Shown here: piece after piece, positions 29,401 through 37,053 of the stretch
How the letters are laid out: each line of letters starts with the position of its first letter
How positions within the stretch are numbered: the first letter of the stretch is position 1
Source of the DNA: Bacteroidales bacterium
GTDB lineage: Bacteria; Bacteroidota; Bacteroidia; Bacteroidales; P3
Length of the DNA: 64,000 bases
Direction: 5' to 3'
NCBI GenBank assembly: GCA_024685285.1
Contig: JAIKVZ010000012.1
Span: 38,449-102,448, forward strand
The notes under the pieces: model-generated
Databases searched by the model: none
The model's input: only the letters and a program-made list of their open reading frames with translations
What the model was told of the DNA's origin: nothing
Translations under genes and position numbers: made by a program

Positions 29401-29775
29401 GTAGATGGACGGGCTAAAGAGCCTGTTGTCTGGGGTGAGGGCTGAGCCGTTGTATGAGTAGGAGCCTATTGACATAGAGTCTCCAAACACATCGGTAATT
29501 TCCTCGTATTGGCAAAGTTGCCAAGTGTAGCCGTCGGTATCGGCATCAGCCACGGACCAGCCTTGCACTCCTGTCGAGAAATTCTCGTAGAAGATGGCTC
29601 CGTCGGGGGCACTTTTGAGACCCGGACGCGGCGTGGCGTGATGCTGCATCACGGCAGTGGCCTTGTTGGTTTTCGCTGCGCCGCGTTGTGACGCCAAGCG
29701 CTGCACGTTTTGAGCCTGCGAACTGAATCCCAAGAGCATCAAAACTGCCAAAAATAGGGTAAGTCCTTTTTTCAT
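23404..29775 (-). CDS. Giant secreted multi-PKD protein with a type IX-like C-terminal sorting domain
   Basis: 2,123 residues. A signal peptide (KKGLTLFLAVLMLLGFSSQAQ) is followed by a choice-of-anchor/cleaved-adhesin-like domain (FYENFSTGVQGWSVADADTDG to MLIDEVSIFSG, about 45-215). After it come roughly eleven PKD/Ig-like domains, recognised by WNTPGTYTVxVTATN, interspersed with about five more jelly-roll-like segments beginning near CW...GW. Residues about 640-935 are three almost identical 99-residue modules. Residues 1942-2012 are seven 10-residue repeats (DSVVYNVITR type). The end (MVRLYDAVGRLLATKYD...GTYVVHIEG...KIVMMR) looks like a type A T9SS signal, so the protein is predicted to be surface-anchored. 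The ATG at 29775 is preferred over 29802 because it opens the signal peptide. Likely an adhesin or glycan-interacting protein; no catalytic motif seen. Confidence 0.88.
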   Translation of the reverse strand: MKKGLTLFLAVLMLLGFSSQAQNVQRLASQRGAAKTNKATAVMQHHATPRPGLKSAPDGAIFYENFSTGVQGWSVADADTDGYTWQLCQYEEITDVFGDSMSIGSYSYNGSALTPDNRLFSPSIYISVEDAMLSWYDRTLDPNWPTEHYTVYIANLDDSTSQWVPLYDATLTADNGIWTQHIVSLANYYGANVQLMFRHWNSSDNFGMLIDEVSIFSGATSAPIVNFTYYPTIEVGSTITFYADVTSTLPATYEWQIDGVAVDTTAEFTHTWSTAGYYTVTLIATNANGSSSISAEVHVIDCSTPIAEYTYIRSFDSYTYLDCWQLDGWTIYDGYEYAIHSFETTDSAFIVSPLMFLPEREWCEVLFQVASTSGVTFSTYIVVNGVYHTLQSNFVSDTVNGNFTPFDYDITEYGGNLVQFVLQANGIANSLAAINFFNVSIAPLDNDNELRIDSVEVYSESGRNFAGEPIGFFVAGPDYIYGDSINYVWFIDGADTSVYEAYNAAAIWNTPGTYTVVVGADDGINNTAWYSFDITINEYDSTYNPNELRIDLFYTDGNMFVNEPVTFYASGSNSLYHDDVIFTWTFEDADTFYSYGYYATAIWSTPGEYDVTVTATNSYNTASYSSPVTITEPDTNYNPYELRIDNIYTYNQSGNTYSSVNDPVFFYLDGSESLYADDVTFTWSFEGAYAYADSGYYATALWNTPGTYTISVTATNSYMSVSASTIVYINEQDTTYIPGELRIYNIYTYNQAGSDYLTANDPVYFYLDGPESLYADDVTFTWSFEGAYAYADSGYYATALWNTPGTYTVSVTATNSSMSVSASTTVYINEQDTNYNPNELSIYNIYTYNQSGNTYSTVNDPVLFYLEGSNSLYADDVTFTWSFDGAYAHADSGFYAVALWDTPGTYTVSVTATNSSMSVSASTTVYINEQDTTYIPAELRIDDINVYGEPYVNGYVEFYVQGSDYMYSDNVSYTWACEDANYVETYGAHAIASWTTPGTYTVTVTASDGTSSTSYTTYVTIIERENNCPEVANIPYETTITSEGLQCWSYSGWNSYSFSDGSGYMMSYEDDAQLTSPWFQPADSGLFELNFYTGSTGDATYTVIFETADGDTTHIYTEAVNNNTFSQRRVLLPNVNSQNFRIKFKLDDIADGASWAMGATLSISELSEPIVSFNFPETVMANDNVPVYATVLSAVPVTYSWFVLTPAGDTIEYGTAARFSASWSTPGNYSIFLIVSSMFGDIVMQHDFTVVECNNVYVIADGETYSPSLTSIPECWSANGWTASSYDYLYYYSTEATDAVLTTQQITIPQNGLYVLNYNAATSTTFNYSAYVVTADGSETLLIEESLASWGSWYNHSFDLSQYAGQTIKIKFYSQMPASKYFYIGSFNITPATAPTFRTFEMDSTVYVNQYIYYSWWYYGGGLECTATWDLGGGQWADDSVNMFWTEPGTYTVTLTITNAIGSIDTSWTVTVLPASAPTITLFEMPAEVTVGETAYLSWSYKWGGLACETDWVIEGNGQWSDDGGIYWKRPGTYTVMMIVYNDLGADTATATITVTGEAIECDAVYQFPYYESLTSQPDCWLFNEGSWQFTDDFAACVDPVYSGLITRELVLPYQEMTLKFEAATVGEAAISVFVIDENTNYTGLGGYELDNSLNQYSFSLNDYAGQTVRIAMYPQVYDTTDIANNYVVLRNFGVEYADQQQVDDSNLVDDILVSSYPMLEPGQWISFHPLCNINLYDDGVTVDWMIEGADNSYTSNDYAEAIWNTPGTYTVTVIVTKYGVSDTASIQVTISEPCTVDELPVLETFDNTPTCWTLGNTTVVDGKAVINEGNNGYIVSPVFEFDNDAVYQVTFDYYSDYGMTNQNDLTISSLHRAYDSVYFYQSHTVTANQSHISVYLPKGVSRFAIEAYDGAQIDNIMVSKFRGSGSVDSLVVIIDTVYRTVDSVVYNITNIDSVVVNVINRDSVIYNVTTIDSVVYNVITRDSVVVNITTVDSLIYNIINRDTVVYNVIDSIIWHYVDSDYYDTIYIYDTLHVTVFDTVYDTIQVDITDVEEGDEARIYSTGKQIAVEGAQGRMVRLYDAVGRLLATKYDSIDRLLFDVPATGTYVVHIEGLPARKIVMMRQ
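23738..23950 (-). repeat. Seven tandem 30-bp units encoding a 10-residue repeat
   Basis: Units encode D-S/T-V/L/I-V/I-Y/V-N-x-x-x-R/I/V. Units ending in R (NR, TR) alternate with units ending in I or V (NI, TI, TV), giving a 60-bp higher-order period. It lies between the last folded domain and the C-terminal signal of the PKD protein. Confidence 0.9.
26992..27882 (-). repeat. Three tandem 297-bp near-identical PKD modules
   Basis: The markers encoding INEQDT recur at exactly 297-bp spacing (26984, 27281, 27578). Each module encodes 99 residues including SLYADDVTFTWSF and SVTATNS; adjacent modules differ at few positions, indicating recent duplication or gene conversion. Confidence 0.9.
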
Positions 29776-29861
29776 GGTGTTGCGTTTTTGGTTATTATTC
29801 AATTGATTTACAAATTATTATGCTAATACGGGAGGGCGGGTATATGGTCACCAACCACCTG

Positions 29862-29893
29862 CAAATATAGTGAATAATTTTGGACTGGCCAAA
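29862..29893 (-). promoter_or_regulatory. Promoter of the giant PKD gene
   Basis: Minus strand: TTTG (29893-29890), 20 bp, TATATTTG (29869-29862), with the TTTG inside AAAATTTGGCCAGT as at the tRNA promoters. The predicted leader is about 80 nt. Confidence 0.85.
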
Positions 29894-29944
29894 TTTTTTA
29901 TAGAAAAAAATATAATAACCTGTTTGGGCGATTACTGCGTAGCG

Positions 29945-31873
29945 TCAAGAGTTGAACTCTTCGACCGCTAAAGTGGCCTGCTCCCAGAGGTCGATTTTCT
30001 GATTGAGTTGTTCTTTGAGGTGCTGATACTCAGCATAGAACACGGCGTCTTGTGGTTGACCTGTGGCCAGGGTTGCATCGCGTTCTGCAAGCTGCGTCTC
30101 GAGCCTTTCTATTTCTTTCTCGACGCGTTCTACGGCCGAGCGCAACTTGCGCAGTTCACGCTCGCGCTCCTTACTCTCGAGATATGAGGCCTTTCCCTGT
30201 CCTGCAGACGGTACAGAGGCTTTATTGGCGGTGCTTTTCTTGGCTTCGAGTTCGTGCAGGTCGGCCAGTTTTCGCTGCTCGAGAAATTCAAAAATGTCGC
30301 CCTTGAACTGGTTGACATGTCCATCACGGAATTCGAACAGGGTGTCGGTTAGCCCCTGCAAGAAATCGCGGTCGTGCGATACTAATATCAGTGTGCCGGT
30401 GTATTGCAACAGGGCGTTCTTGAGTATGTCCTTCGAGTCCATGTCCAAGTGGTTGGTGGGCTCGTCGAGAATTAGCAGGTTAGAGGGAGTGAGCAGTAGT
30501 TTGGCAAGCGCGAGGCGCGCCTTCTCGCCGCCAGAGAGAACTTTGACTTTCTTGTCTATGTCTTCGTCGTCAAAGAGAAAACTGCCCAGAATGTTGCGTA
30601 TCTTGGGCCGGATGTCGCCTAAGGCAATGTCGTCGATGGTTTGATAGACGGTTTTCTCTCCATCGAGCATGGCTGCCTGGTTTTGTGCGTAGTAGCCTAT
30701 CTGTATGCCTGCACCAAGCCGAATGGTGCCGGTGTAGTCGCGTATCTCGCCCACTATGATCTTGGCTAGAGTCGATTTGCCCTCGCCATTGCGTCCCACA
30801 AAGGCAATGCGGGAGCCTGAGGTGAGCAGCATATCGAGGCCGGAGAACACCTGGTGGTCTGCGTAGGCTTTGCCGAGATTTGTAGCCTCGAGTGCTATTT
30901 TACCGCTGTGGGGGGCCGGCAGGAAGTTGAAGTGGATGGTCTCGGTCGAAACCTCGTCAACCTTTACTTCCTCCATGCGCTCCAGCATTTTTATGCGGCT
31001 CTGCACTTGGCGCGACTTGGTGGCTTTGTAGCGGAATCGTTCTATAAAAGCTTCAATCTGCGCTACTTGGCGTTGCTGGTTTGTGAGACGGGCAATCTGC
31101 GAGGCACGCCGCTGCTGCATTTGTTGTACATAGCCGGTGTAGGAGCAGCGGTAGTCGTAAATGCGTCCGGCGGTTATCTCTATTGTACGGGTGGTGATGT
31201 TGTCGAGGAAAGTGCGGTCGTGAGACACTAAAACCACTGCCCCAGGGTAGTTTTCAAGGAAGGTTTCGAGCCATTGGATGGATTCAATGTCAAGATGGTT
31301 GGTGGGCTCGTCGAGCAGCAGGAAGTCTGGCCGCTCGAGCAGCAGTTTGGCCAACTCTACGCGCATCTGCCAGCCACCGCTGAACACGGCTACCGGCCGG
31401 TCGAAATCGGTGTGGCGGAACCCGAGACCAAGCAGCACCTTCTCGGCTTGCTCCTGTCGGCCGTTGCCCCCCAGCAGGGCTATGTGCTCGGTGAGGTCGG
31501 TGTGGCGCTGCAGCAGAGCCATGTAGTCGGAACTTTCGTAGTCGGTGCGCTCGGCAATCTGGATGGCCAGTTCGGCCTGGCGGCTCTCCATGAGGTCTAT
31601 CTGCGCAAAGGCGGTGAGGGCTTCTTGCAGCACGGTGCGTGTCGAGTCGGGAACCATCTCCTGAGGAAGGTAGCCCACTGTCTGGCCAGAGGCAATGACC
31701 ATAGTTCCGGTTTCGGGTGCCTGCAGGCCGGCGATGACTTTCATCAGTGTTGACTTGCCGGCTCCGTTGCGCCCTACGAGACCAATGCGGTCGCGGTCGC
31801 CTATGTTGAAGGTGACTCCGCTGAAAAGGTCTGTGCCGGTGAACTGCACCGAGAGGTTGTTGAGGGCTATCAT
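29945..31873 (-). CDS. ABC-F family ATPase (ribosome-associated)
   Basis: 642 residues with two ABC domains and no membrane segment. Domain 1 has GRNGAGKST and FSGGWQMRVELAKLLL, with LLLDEPTNHLDIESIQWLE. An arginine-rich interdomain linker follows (RRASQIARLTNQQRQVAQIEAF...RYKATKSRQVQSRIKML), the P-site tRNA-interaction motif region. Domain 2 has GRNGEGKSTLAK, LSGGEKARLALAKLLL and ILDEPTNHLDMDS. A C-terminal coiled coil (ESKERERELRKLRSAVERVEKEIERLE) ends the protein. It resembles the Uup/YheS-type subgroups; whether it acts in translation rescue or antibiotic protection cannot be decided. The leader shares an intergenic region with a divergent gene. Confidence 0.93.
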   Translation of the reverse strand: MIALNNLSVQFTGTDLFSGVTFNIGDRDRIGLVGRNGAGKSTLMKVIAGLQAPETGTMVIASGQTVGYLPQEMVPDSTRTVLQEALTAFAQIDLMESRQAELAIQIAERTDYESSDYMALLQRHTDLTEHIALLGGNGRQEQAEKVLLGLGFRHTDFDRPVAVFSGGWQMRVELAKLLLERPDFLLLDEPTNHLDIESIQWLETFLENYPGAVVLVSHDRTFLDNITTRTIEITAGRIYDYRCSYTGYVQQMQQRRASQIARLTNQQRQVAQIEAFIERFRYKATKSRQVQSRIKMLERMEEVKVDEVSTETIHFNFLPAPHSGKIALEATNLGKAYADHQVFSGLDMLLTSGSRIAFVGRNGEGKSTLAKIIVGEIRDYTGTIRLGAGIQIGYYAQNQAAMLDGEKTVYQTIDDIALGDIRPKIRNILGSFLFDDEDIDKKVKVLSGGEKARLALAKLLLTPSNLLILDEPTNHLDMDSKDILKNALLQYTGTLILVSHDRDFLQGLTDTLFEFRDGHVNQFKGDIFEFLEQRKLADLHELEAKKSTANKASVPSAGQGKASYLESKERERELRKLRSAVERVEKEIERLETQLAERDATLATGQPQDAVFYAEYQHLKEQLNQKIDLWEQATLAVEEFNS

Positions 31874-31898
31874 CGCTCTGGCTTGTGAAAATTGCGTG

Positions 31899-31906
31899 CA
31901 AAATTA
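31899..31906 (-). promoter_or_regulatory. -7 element of the ABC-F gene
   Basis: Minus-strand TAATTTTG, 26 nt upstream of the ATG at 31873. No well-spaced -33 TTTG. Confidence 0.55.
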
Positions 31907-31937
31907 CACTTTTTTATTCAAATTCGAAAAAAAAATG

Positions 31938-31945
31938 TATATTTG
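31938..31945 (+). promoter_or_regulatory. -7 element of the carboxypeptidase-regulatory-domain gene
   Basis: TATATTTG, 21 nt upstream of the ATG at 31967. It forms a divergent pair with the ABC-F promoter and argues against the earlier in-frame start at 31892. Confidence 0.6.
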
Positions 31946-31966
31946 CATGGCAGAACCGAAAAAGCC

Positions 31967-33823
31967 ATGAAACGTATATCGTTGTTTGTCAGTGCCGTCG
32001 TGCTTTGTGCCGTGGCTATGTCCCAAACGGGTTACATGTTGCTCTCAGGAAGGGTGACGAGTGGCTCGAAAGGGGTGCCGTACGCTATGCTCCAATTGCG
32101 CGGAACCTCTATAGGCGTGCAGTGCAATGATGCCGGCTACTATGAGTTCCGCATACCATCGCAATATGAGGATGCCATTGTCGACATCCGCTCCATGGGG
32201 TATGAAAACAAGGCGGTGCCAGTGGCCAAGATGCTCAAAAACGCCAACATAAGCTTAACGGTGCAGCCGGTGAACCTCAAGGAGGTGCTTGTCAACGATT
32301 TTGTATCACCGCGAAGCCTGCTCAAAGAGGCGGTGGAACGTATACCCAGAAACTACACAAACCAGACTTCATACCCTACCTATTTTTTCCGCAACTGGAG
32401 AACCGTAGACGATGAGCTGTACCTCTTCGACGAGGCCGTTATTCGTATGCGCCGTGCGCCGTATGCCAACTATGTATACAAGCAGGCCTATTACCTCGAC
32501 CCCGAGATACGTGAGATGGCCACCAACTACAAGCAACTGTTGAGGCACCGCTTAGTGGTTCTCGACAGCTCTCTGCTGCATTACAAAACCGGTTCGGTGA
32601 TGGGTGTCTGGCAGCGGTTGGAGTATGCCGACAACGAGATCTTTTTCGACCCCGTGTCTACCCCGTTGGCCAGTTTCGCGCTGTCTAAATTCCAGTTCAG
32701 GAACCACGAGTTCGAGCCCATACGCGAGTTCGAGTCAAACGGCGAAACATACTATGTTGTGCGCTCGGTGGGTCCGAGCCGCATGGCGCAGAAAAGCACT
32801 CGCTACGAGTATATCATACGCAAGAGCGACCTCGCCATAGTGCGCGTCACCTCAAGCCAGAAGCCGTTGAGTCGGCGTGCCCCGCAGGAGTCGTGGGTCA
32901 ACTTCTATTTCTCGCGCATAGTATATGATGTCGACAGCTCATCGTGGAGCTATGATGTGCGCGACGGCAAGTATGCGCTGACCCATTACTACAACACCAA
33001 GCATCGCACCCTGCGTGCCATCGAGTTCGGCCACACCAACGAGGCCCAGGCGTGGCAGGACTGTGTCGAGTGGACTCTCACCGACTTCACCACGCAGCAG
33101 CCCGATGGTGCTTTCGACACCATACCGGTACACCGGCAGACGTTGACGGCTGCCTTTGGCAGCAGCGACTACGGCCCCGAGTTCTGGGGGCACTACAACG
33201 CCATGACCCTCGATGCCAAGCCGGCAAGGCTGCTCTACCAGAAGCTGAGCCACGCCGCACCGTCGCAAACCAGGCCCATTGCAGCCGCTGTGGAGCCGGA
33301 ACCTGATGACGACAGCATAGCCGTCAAAGGCGTGGTGGTGGCGGTCGGGAGCGGCAAACCCGAGCCATTCTGCAAGATAACTCTGCGGCGGCAGGACTCG
33401 GTGGCAGCTTTGGCCATGTCGGGTCCCGACGGTGCCTTCGACCTCGGCAGGCTGCTGCCGGGCTCCTACAGTCTTGAGGCGTCGGTGCTCGGGATGTCGT
33501 TGGTCAAGAAAGAGCTTGAACTCACCGAGAACACCAATCTGCGCGTAACCATAGACACTGTGCGACTCATATACCTCACAACGGTCACCATCACCGGCAA
33601 GCGCCACGTGATAGGTTTGCCGCCAAGCAAACTTGCCAAGCAGGATTTGGAGATAACAAGCCCGAAACATTATCGTATGTGGGACTTCAACTACAGGCCG
33701 TGGATGGCTCTGTACGGCATCCCTCCCCGCGACGCCAGCGCCCGCAACGCGGTGCCGGCGGGGAGCACTGGCGTTGAGCAACAGCCTTGGGAAGAGGTCG
33801 AGAAGCAGCCGTGGGAGGAGTAG
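31967..33823 (+). CDS. Exported protein with carboxypeptidase-regulatory-like domains
   Basis: 618 residues. A signal peptide (ISLFVSAVVLCAVAMSQ) precedes a CarboxypepD_reg-like beta-sandwich (LLSGRVTSGSKGVPYAMLQLRGTSIGV...), as in TonB-dependent-receptor-associated and DUF5686-like proteins of this phylum. A long alpha/beta central region follows (LLKEAVERIPRNYTNQTSYPTYFFRNW), then a second, Cna-B-like module (VKGVVVAVGSGKPEPFCKITL...LPGSYSLEASVLGM). The C-terminus is unusual: two PWEE-containing repeats (EQQPWEEVEKQPWEE) and then stop. Likely periplasmic or outer-membrane-associated; function unknown. Confidence 0.75.
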   Translation: MKRISLFVSAVVLCAVAMSQTGYMLLSGRVTSGSKGVPYAMLQLRGTSIGVQCNDAGYYEFRIPSQYEDAIVDIRSMGYENKAVPVAKMLKNANISLTVQPVNLKEVLVNDFVSPRSLLKEAVERIPRNYTNQTSYPTYFFRNWRTVDDELYLFDEAVIRMRRAPYANYVYKQAYYLDPEIREMATNYKQLLRHRLVVLDSSLLHYKTGSVMGVWQRLEYADNEIFFDPVSTPLASFALSKFQFRNHEFEPIREFESNGETYYVVRSVGPSRMAQKSTRYEYIIRKSDLAIVRVTSSQKPLSRRAPQESWVNFYFSRIVYDVDSSSWSYDVRDGKYALTHYYNTKHRTLRAIEFGHTNEAQAWQDCVEWTLTDFTTQQPDGAFDTIPVHRQTLTAAFGSSDYGPEFWGHYNAMTLDAKPARLLYQKLSHAAPSQTRPIAAAVEPEPDDDSIAVKGVVVAVGSGKPEPFCKITLRRQDSVAALAMSGPDGAFDLGRLLPGSYSLEASVLGMSLVKKELELTENTNLRVTIDTVRLIYLTTVTITGKRHVIGLPPSKLAKQDLEITSPKHYRMWDFNYRPWMALYGIPPRDASARNAVPAGSTGVEQQPWEEVEKQPWEE

Positions 33824-33833
33824 ACAAAGAAAA

Positions 33834-33863
33834 GGGATGGAAGCGTTGAAAGCATTCCATCCC
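33834..33863. terminator. Bidirectional hairpin between converging genes
   Basis: GGGATGGAAGC (33834-33844) pairs with GCATTCCATCCC (33852-33863) with one bulge. It sits in the 64-nt gap between two stop codons. Confidence 0.7.
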
Positions 33864-33887
33864 GTATAGTCTTGGCTGTTTCGGCAC

Positions 33888-34577
33888 CTATTGCAGGTTG
33901 AACGACACGGGCAGGTTGAACTGCACACGCACGGGTTTGCCGCGCTGTTTGCCGGGGGTCCACTTGGGCATGGCCTTGACCACGCGAATAGCCTCGGCGC
34001 CGCAGCCGCCTCCGATGTCACGCAGAATGCGGGGATTGGCGATAGATCCGTCTTTCTCGACCACGAAGGTGACGAACACACGGCCGGTGATGTTGTTCTC
34101 TTTGGCAATTTGCGGGTACTTGATGCTCTCACGCAGGTATTTGTAGAGGGCTTCCATACCGCCGGGGAATTCGGGGTCGTTTTCAACGACGGTGAAGATT
34201 TCCTCCTCGACAACCTCCTCTTCCTCCTCGACCTGCACAGGGGTGAACTCCTGTGCAGCCTGGTTGGCGTTGTCGCCCATATCGATGATACCTACTTCGT
34301 TCTTGATTTCGGCGTCGTCCTCAACGATGGTGAGGTCGGTGGCCACTTCAGGCTCTTCGGCGGGGGGAGGGGGTGGCGGTTCCTCGACGCTGGTCTGGAT
34401 GATTTCGGCGTCAATCTCGTCCATGGCCGTGCGCTGTATGATTTCAACATCGCTGCGGTCGTAGGATTTGACGTTGAAAGCAACCAGAGCAATCAGCAGC
34501 GTGACTGCCAAACCGATTTCAAGGTACAGTCCTCGACGGTTTTCGAGGTCGGCCTTGGGGCTTTTCTTTGCTTCCAT
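33888..34577 (-). CDS. Energy transducer TonB
   Basis: 229 residues. A short cytoplasmic N-terminus and one membrane helix (YLEIGLAVTLLIALVAFNV, about 18-36) are followed by a proline stretch EEPPPPPPAEEP (about 66-77), an acidic run VEEEEEVVEEE, and the C-terminal TonB domain (KYPQIAKENNITGRVFVTFVVEKDGSI...MPKWTPGKQRGKPVRVQFNLPVSF). It delivers proton-motive energy to TonB-dependent outer-membrane receptors. No ExbB/ExbD genes are adjacent. Confidence 0.94.
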   Translation of the reverse strand: MEAKKSPKADLENRRGLYLEIGLAVTLLIALVAFNVKSYDRSDVEIIQRTAMDEIDAEIIQTSVEEPPPPPPAEEPEVATDLTIVEDDAEIKNEVGIIDMGDNANQAAQEFTPVQVEEEEEVVEEEIFTVVENDPEFPGGMEALYKYLRESIKYPQIAKENNITGRVFVTFVVEKDGSIANPRILRDIGGGCGAEAIRVVKAMPKWTPGKQRGKPVRVQFNLPVSFNLQ

Positions 34578-34825
34578 ATTATTGTTTTTTAATCGTTTGC
34601 AAGTTTTTTCGCCGCTGTGGGCGGTTCTTTTTCTGAGGGCTAAATTACAACTTTTTTTTTAATTGTGAACAATTTTGAGTTATTTTTTTTTAATTTTTAT
34701 GTCGAATGCGAGGTGCAGAGGGGCGTTTGGGCCGCTGCCAAGGCGGCGGACAGTAGGTGCAGACATTAGGCAGGAATGGGCTTTGTTCGGGGTTTGTTCG
34801 GAGAGTGTGAGGGGGTGTCTGAGGG

Positions 34826-34865
34826 CTACCCGACCTCAACCCGACCTTAACCCGAACCTAACCCA
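34826..34865 (-). repeat. Dispersed G-rich intergenic repeat, copy 5
   Basis: Read on the minus strand: GGGTTAGGTTCGGG, TTAAGGTCGGG, TTGAGGTCGGG, TAGCCCTC. The TAGCCCTC tail is shared with copy 7. It sits in the 369-bp gap 34578-34946 between tonB and the patatin gene. The rest of that gap is a T-rich stretch, a GC-rich segment with no open frame or clear hairpin, and a GGGTTAT/ATAACCC inverted repeat at about 34888-34911. Confidence 0.85.
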
Positions 34866-34946
34866 TCTAAACGACTTATTTTCAATGGGTTATGTGTAAA
34901 ATTATAACCCGCTGATTTTTAGGTAGTTGGCTTACGGCGACGATTT

Positions 34947-36959
34947 TTAGAATTCGTGGCCGAGGTTGATGTAGAAGTAGGGGGCTTTGGTGATGGTTGA
35001 GTAGCCGAAGGTGCCGCCGAGGGGACCGATGAGGCTGCTGTAGTAGTAGCCTATGGAGGCTCCGAACAGCGTGGGCGATTGTAGCATACCGTCGAAGCTG
35101 TCGCCCTGCTGGGCTGCGGCGGCGCGCAGCAGCACGTTGTGGCTTTTGCCGAAACGGTAGGTCAGTTGCAGTTGTGCGGCGGCCAGGCGGCTGTCGGTCA
35201 GCTCTACGTGGCCCACTCCGGCAAAGGGCATCTGCTGTTCCACAAAGTGGCCGAACCACTCAGTGCCGAGCACGTTGACCAGTGGCAGTGGCACGGTGCT
35301 GCCGATAATCATTCTTGTGTATATGGTGGGCTGCAGGGTGAGGTGCCGAGAGAGGGGTAGGGCTATGCGCCAGTGGGCGCGCAGGTCGTGCAGGGCTGGA
35401 CCGTGGTTGTAGGTGACGAGGTTGTCGGTGATGAAAGAGTAGGTGGCTTCGAGCCTCGAGCCGCGGTGTGGCAGGTACCAGTTGTCTTCGGAGTTCTGTA
35501 GCAGCTGTGCCTGATAGCTGAAGAGGTGGCCGGAACGGTCGTTGAAGGTGGTGCCGTTGACAGAGAGGATGTGGCCGTAGTAGAGGTAGTATTCCCACAG
35601 GGCCGAGGCGCGCAGGTGCAGGTTGCGCAGGGTGAGGGCTATCGGGGTGAGTGCCACCTGGTGGCGGTTATAGTGGGTGTTGTAGGTGCGGTAGCCCAGT
35701 CGGTAGATATCGATGCTATTGTTGTTGAAGGTGTAGGAGAGTGATGGCTGTGTGAAGCTGTCGGGGAAGAGCCTTGCCGCCGCCCGCCACTCGAAGCGCT
35801 GGCCGAGGCGCAGCGACGATTCGACCAGGGTGGGCACTTTGGCTTGTATTGGTAGCAGCAGTCCTATCTGCATGGCCACGGCCTCCTCGGTGTCGAAGCG
35901 CAGGCCTATGCCTACCCTTGGGTGGTGCAGGCGCAGATGGGCTTTGTGCAGTGGTGTTTCTTCGTGGTGTGGCCGCGGTGCCAGTCCGGCTGCTGTGTGG
36001 TCGCGTGTGGTGCTGTCGATACCGGCACGGCGGCGCAGGGCGAGCAGTTCGTTCCAGTGGCTGCGGGCTTCGGCGTCGCCGCGTCGCAGCAGGGTGTCGA
36101 TAGCTGCACTGAAGAAGCTGGCGGCGCTATAGCCGCTCACGTCGACCCTCATCACCAAATCCGAGCTTTGCACGTTGGCATCGTATTTGTTTTTGCAGTT
36201 CACGTCGATAATCTGGCCCATGATGCTCATGGCGTTGTCCAATTGGTCGGCGGTGGCTGGGTCACCCTGCACGGTGACACCTATTATAATATCGGCGCCG
36301 AGGCGTCGGGCAATGTCGGCAGGGTAGTTGTTGCGCAGGCCGCCGTCGATGAGCACGCTGTCGCCCATCCTCACCGGTGTGAAGACGCCCGGGATGGCCA
36401 TCGAGGCGCGCATGGCCTGCGGCAGACGGCCAGAGAAGAAGTCGACCTCGGTGTTGGTCACGATATCGGTGGCCACGCAGGCGTAGACCAGGGGCAGGTT
36501 TGCGAAGTCCATAGAGTCGGTATAGCCTTCGCACAGTTTGTCGAAGAGCAGGGCTAAGTTCTTGCCGCGAATGAGGCCGCCGCTGGCGGTGGGGCCGTCG
36601 GCACCCAGGTCGTAGTTCATGGCGTATATGTTTTGTCGGCGCCGGCCATCAAGGTTCTGGAGTGTGGGGTCGTCGCGGTCGGTGAGGAGGAAGGTCCAGT
36701 CTTGCGAGCGCACCAGCGAGTCGAGTTCGTCGGTGCTGTAGCCTATGGCATAAAGGCCGCCGATGAGGCTACCCATACTGGTGCCGCACACAATGTCGAT
36801 GGGTATTCCGGCCTCCTCAATCACCCTCAACGCACTGATATGAGCCACGCCTTTGGCGCCACCACCGCTCAGCACCACGGCCACACGGGGGCGGCTGGGC
36901 TGGGCAATGCAGCAGCCTGCGGCGAGCAAAATGGTGAATGTCAATAAAATGCGTCTCAT
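34947..36959 (-). CDS. Patatin-like phospholipase with C-terminal outer-membrane barrel
   Basis: 670 residues from the ATG at 36959; a TTG at 36968 is less likely. The N-terminus is a signal peptide (ILLTFTILLAAGCCIAQ) in which LAAGC could also serve as a lipobox. The patatin domain has oxyanion SGGGAKG at 31-37, nucleophile Ser61 in GTSMG, and catalytic Asp in LIDGGLRNNYP (about residue 212). The second half is rich in alternating aromatic beta strands (FSYQAQLLQNSEDNWYLPHRG, GGTFGYSTITKAPYFYINLGHEF) and ends in Phe, typical of a D15/Omp85-type barrel. It is a type V-like secreted phospholipase (PlpD-like layout). The target lipid is unknown. Confidence 0.88.
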   Translation of the reverse strand: MRRILLTFTILLAAGCCIAQPSRPRVAVVLSGGGAKGVAHISALRVIEEAGIPIDIVCGTSMGSLIGGLYAIGYSTDELDSLVRSQDWTFLLTDRDDPTLQNLDGRRRQNIYAMNYDLGADGPTASGGLIRGKNLALLFDKLCEGYTDSMDFANLPLVYACVATDIVTNTEVDFFSGRLPQAMRASMAIPGVFTPVRMGDSVLIDGGLRNNYPADIARRLGADIIIGVTVQGDPATADQLDNAMSIMGQIIDVNCKNKYDANVQSSDLVMRVDVSGYSAASFFSAAIDTLLRRGDAEARSHWNELLALRRRAGIDSTTRDHTAAGLAPRPHHEETPLHKAHLRLHHPRVGIGLRFDTEEAVAMQIGLLLPIQAKVPTLVESSLRLGQRFEWRAAARLFPDSFTQPSLSYTFNNNSIDIYRLGYRTYNTHYNRHQVALTPIALTLRNLHLRASALWEYYLYYGHILSVNGTTFNDRSGHLFSYQAQLLQNSEDNWYLPHRGSRLEATYSFITDNLVTYNHGPALHDLRAHWRIALPLSRHLTLQPTIYTRMIIGSTVPLPLVNVLGTEWFGHFVEQQMPFAGVGHVELTDSRLAAAQLQLTYRFGKSHNVLLRAAAAQQGDSFDGMLQSPTLFGASIGYYYSSLIGPLGGTFGYSTITKAPYFYINLGHEF

Positions 36960-36979
36960 GCCATACAAATTCTGTTCTG

Positions 36980-36987
36980 CAAAGATA
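36980..36987 (-). promoter_or_regulatory. -7 element of the patatin gene
   Basis: Minus-strand TATCTTTG, 20 nt upstream of the ATG at 36959. No clear -33 box. Confidence 0.6.
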
Positions 36988-37041
36988 CAAAAAAAAGTGC
37001 CACCGCTGTCAGTTTTTTTTCGTCAAACGCAAAAAATAATG

Positions 37042-37049
37042 TAATTTTG
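37042..37049 (+). promoter_or_regulatory. -7 element of the helicase-nuclease gene, immediately before its GTG
   Basis: TAATTTTGC ends 4 nt before the only plausible start codon (GTG, 37054). If used, it would give a leaderless or nearly leaderless mRNA. No exact -33 TTTG. Confidence 0.5.
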
Positions 37050-37053
37050 CAAC

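Noticed and set aside
32939..34213. A 424-codon open frame on the minus strand
   Set aside because: It is antisense to the regulatory-domain gene and crosses into tonB, with no promoter or recognisable protein; it is a by-product of codon bias.
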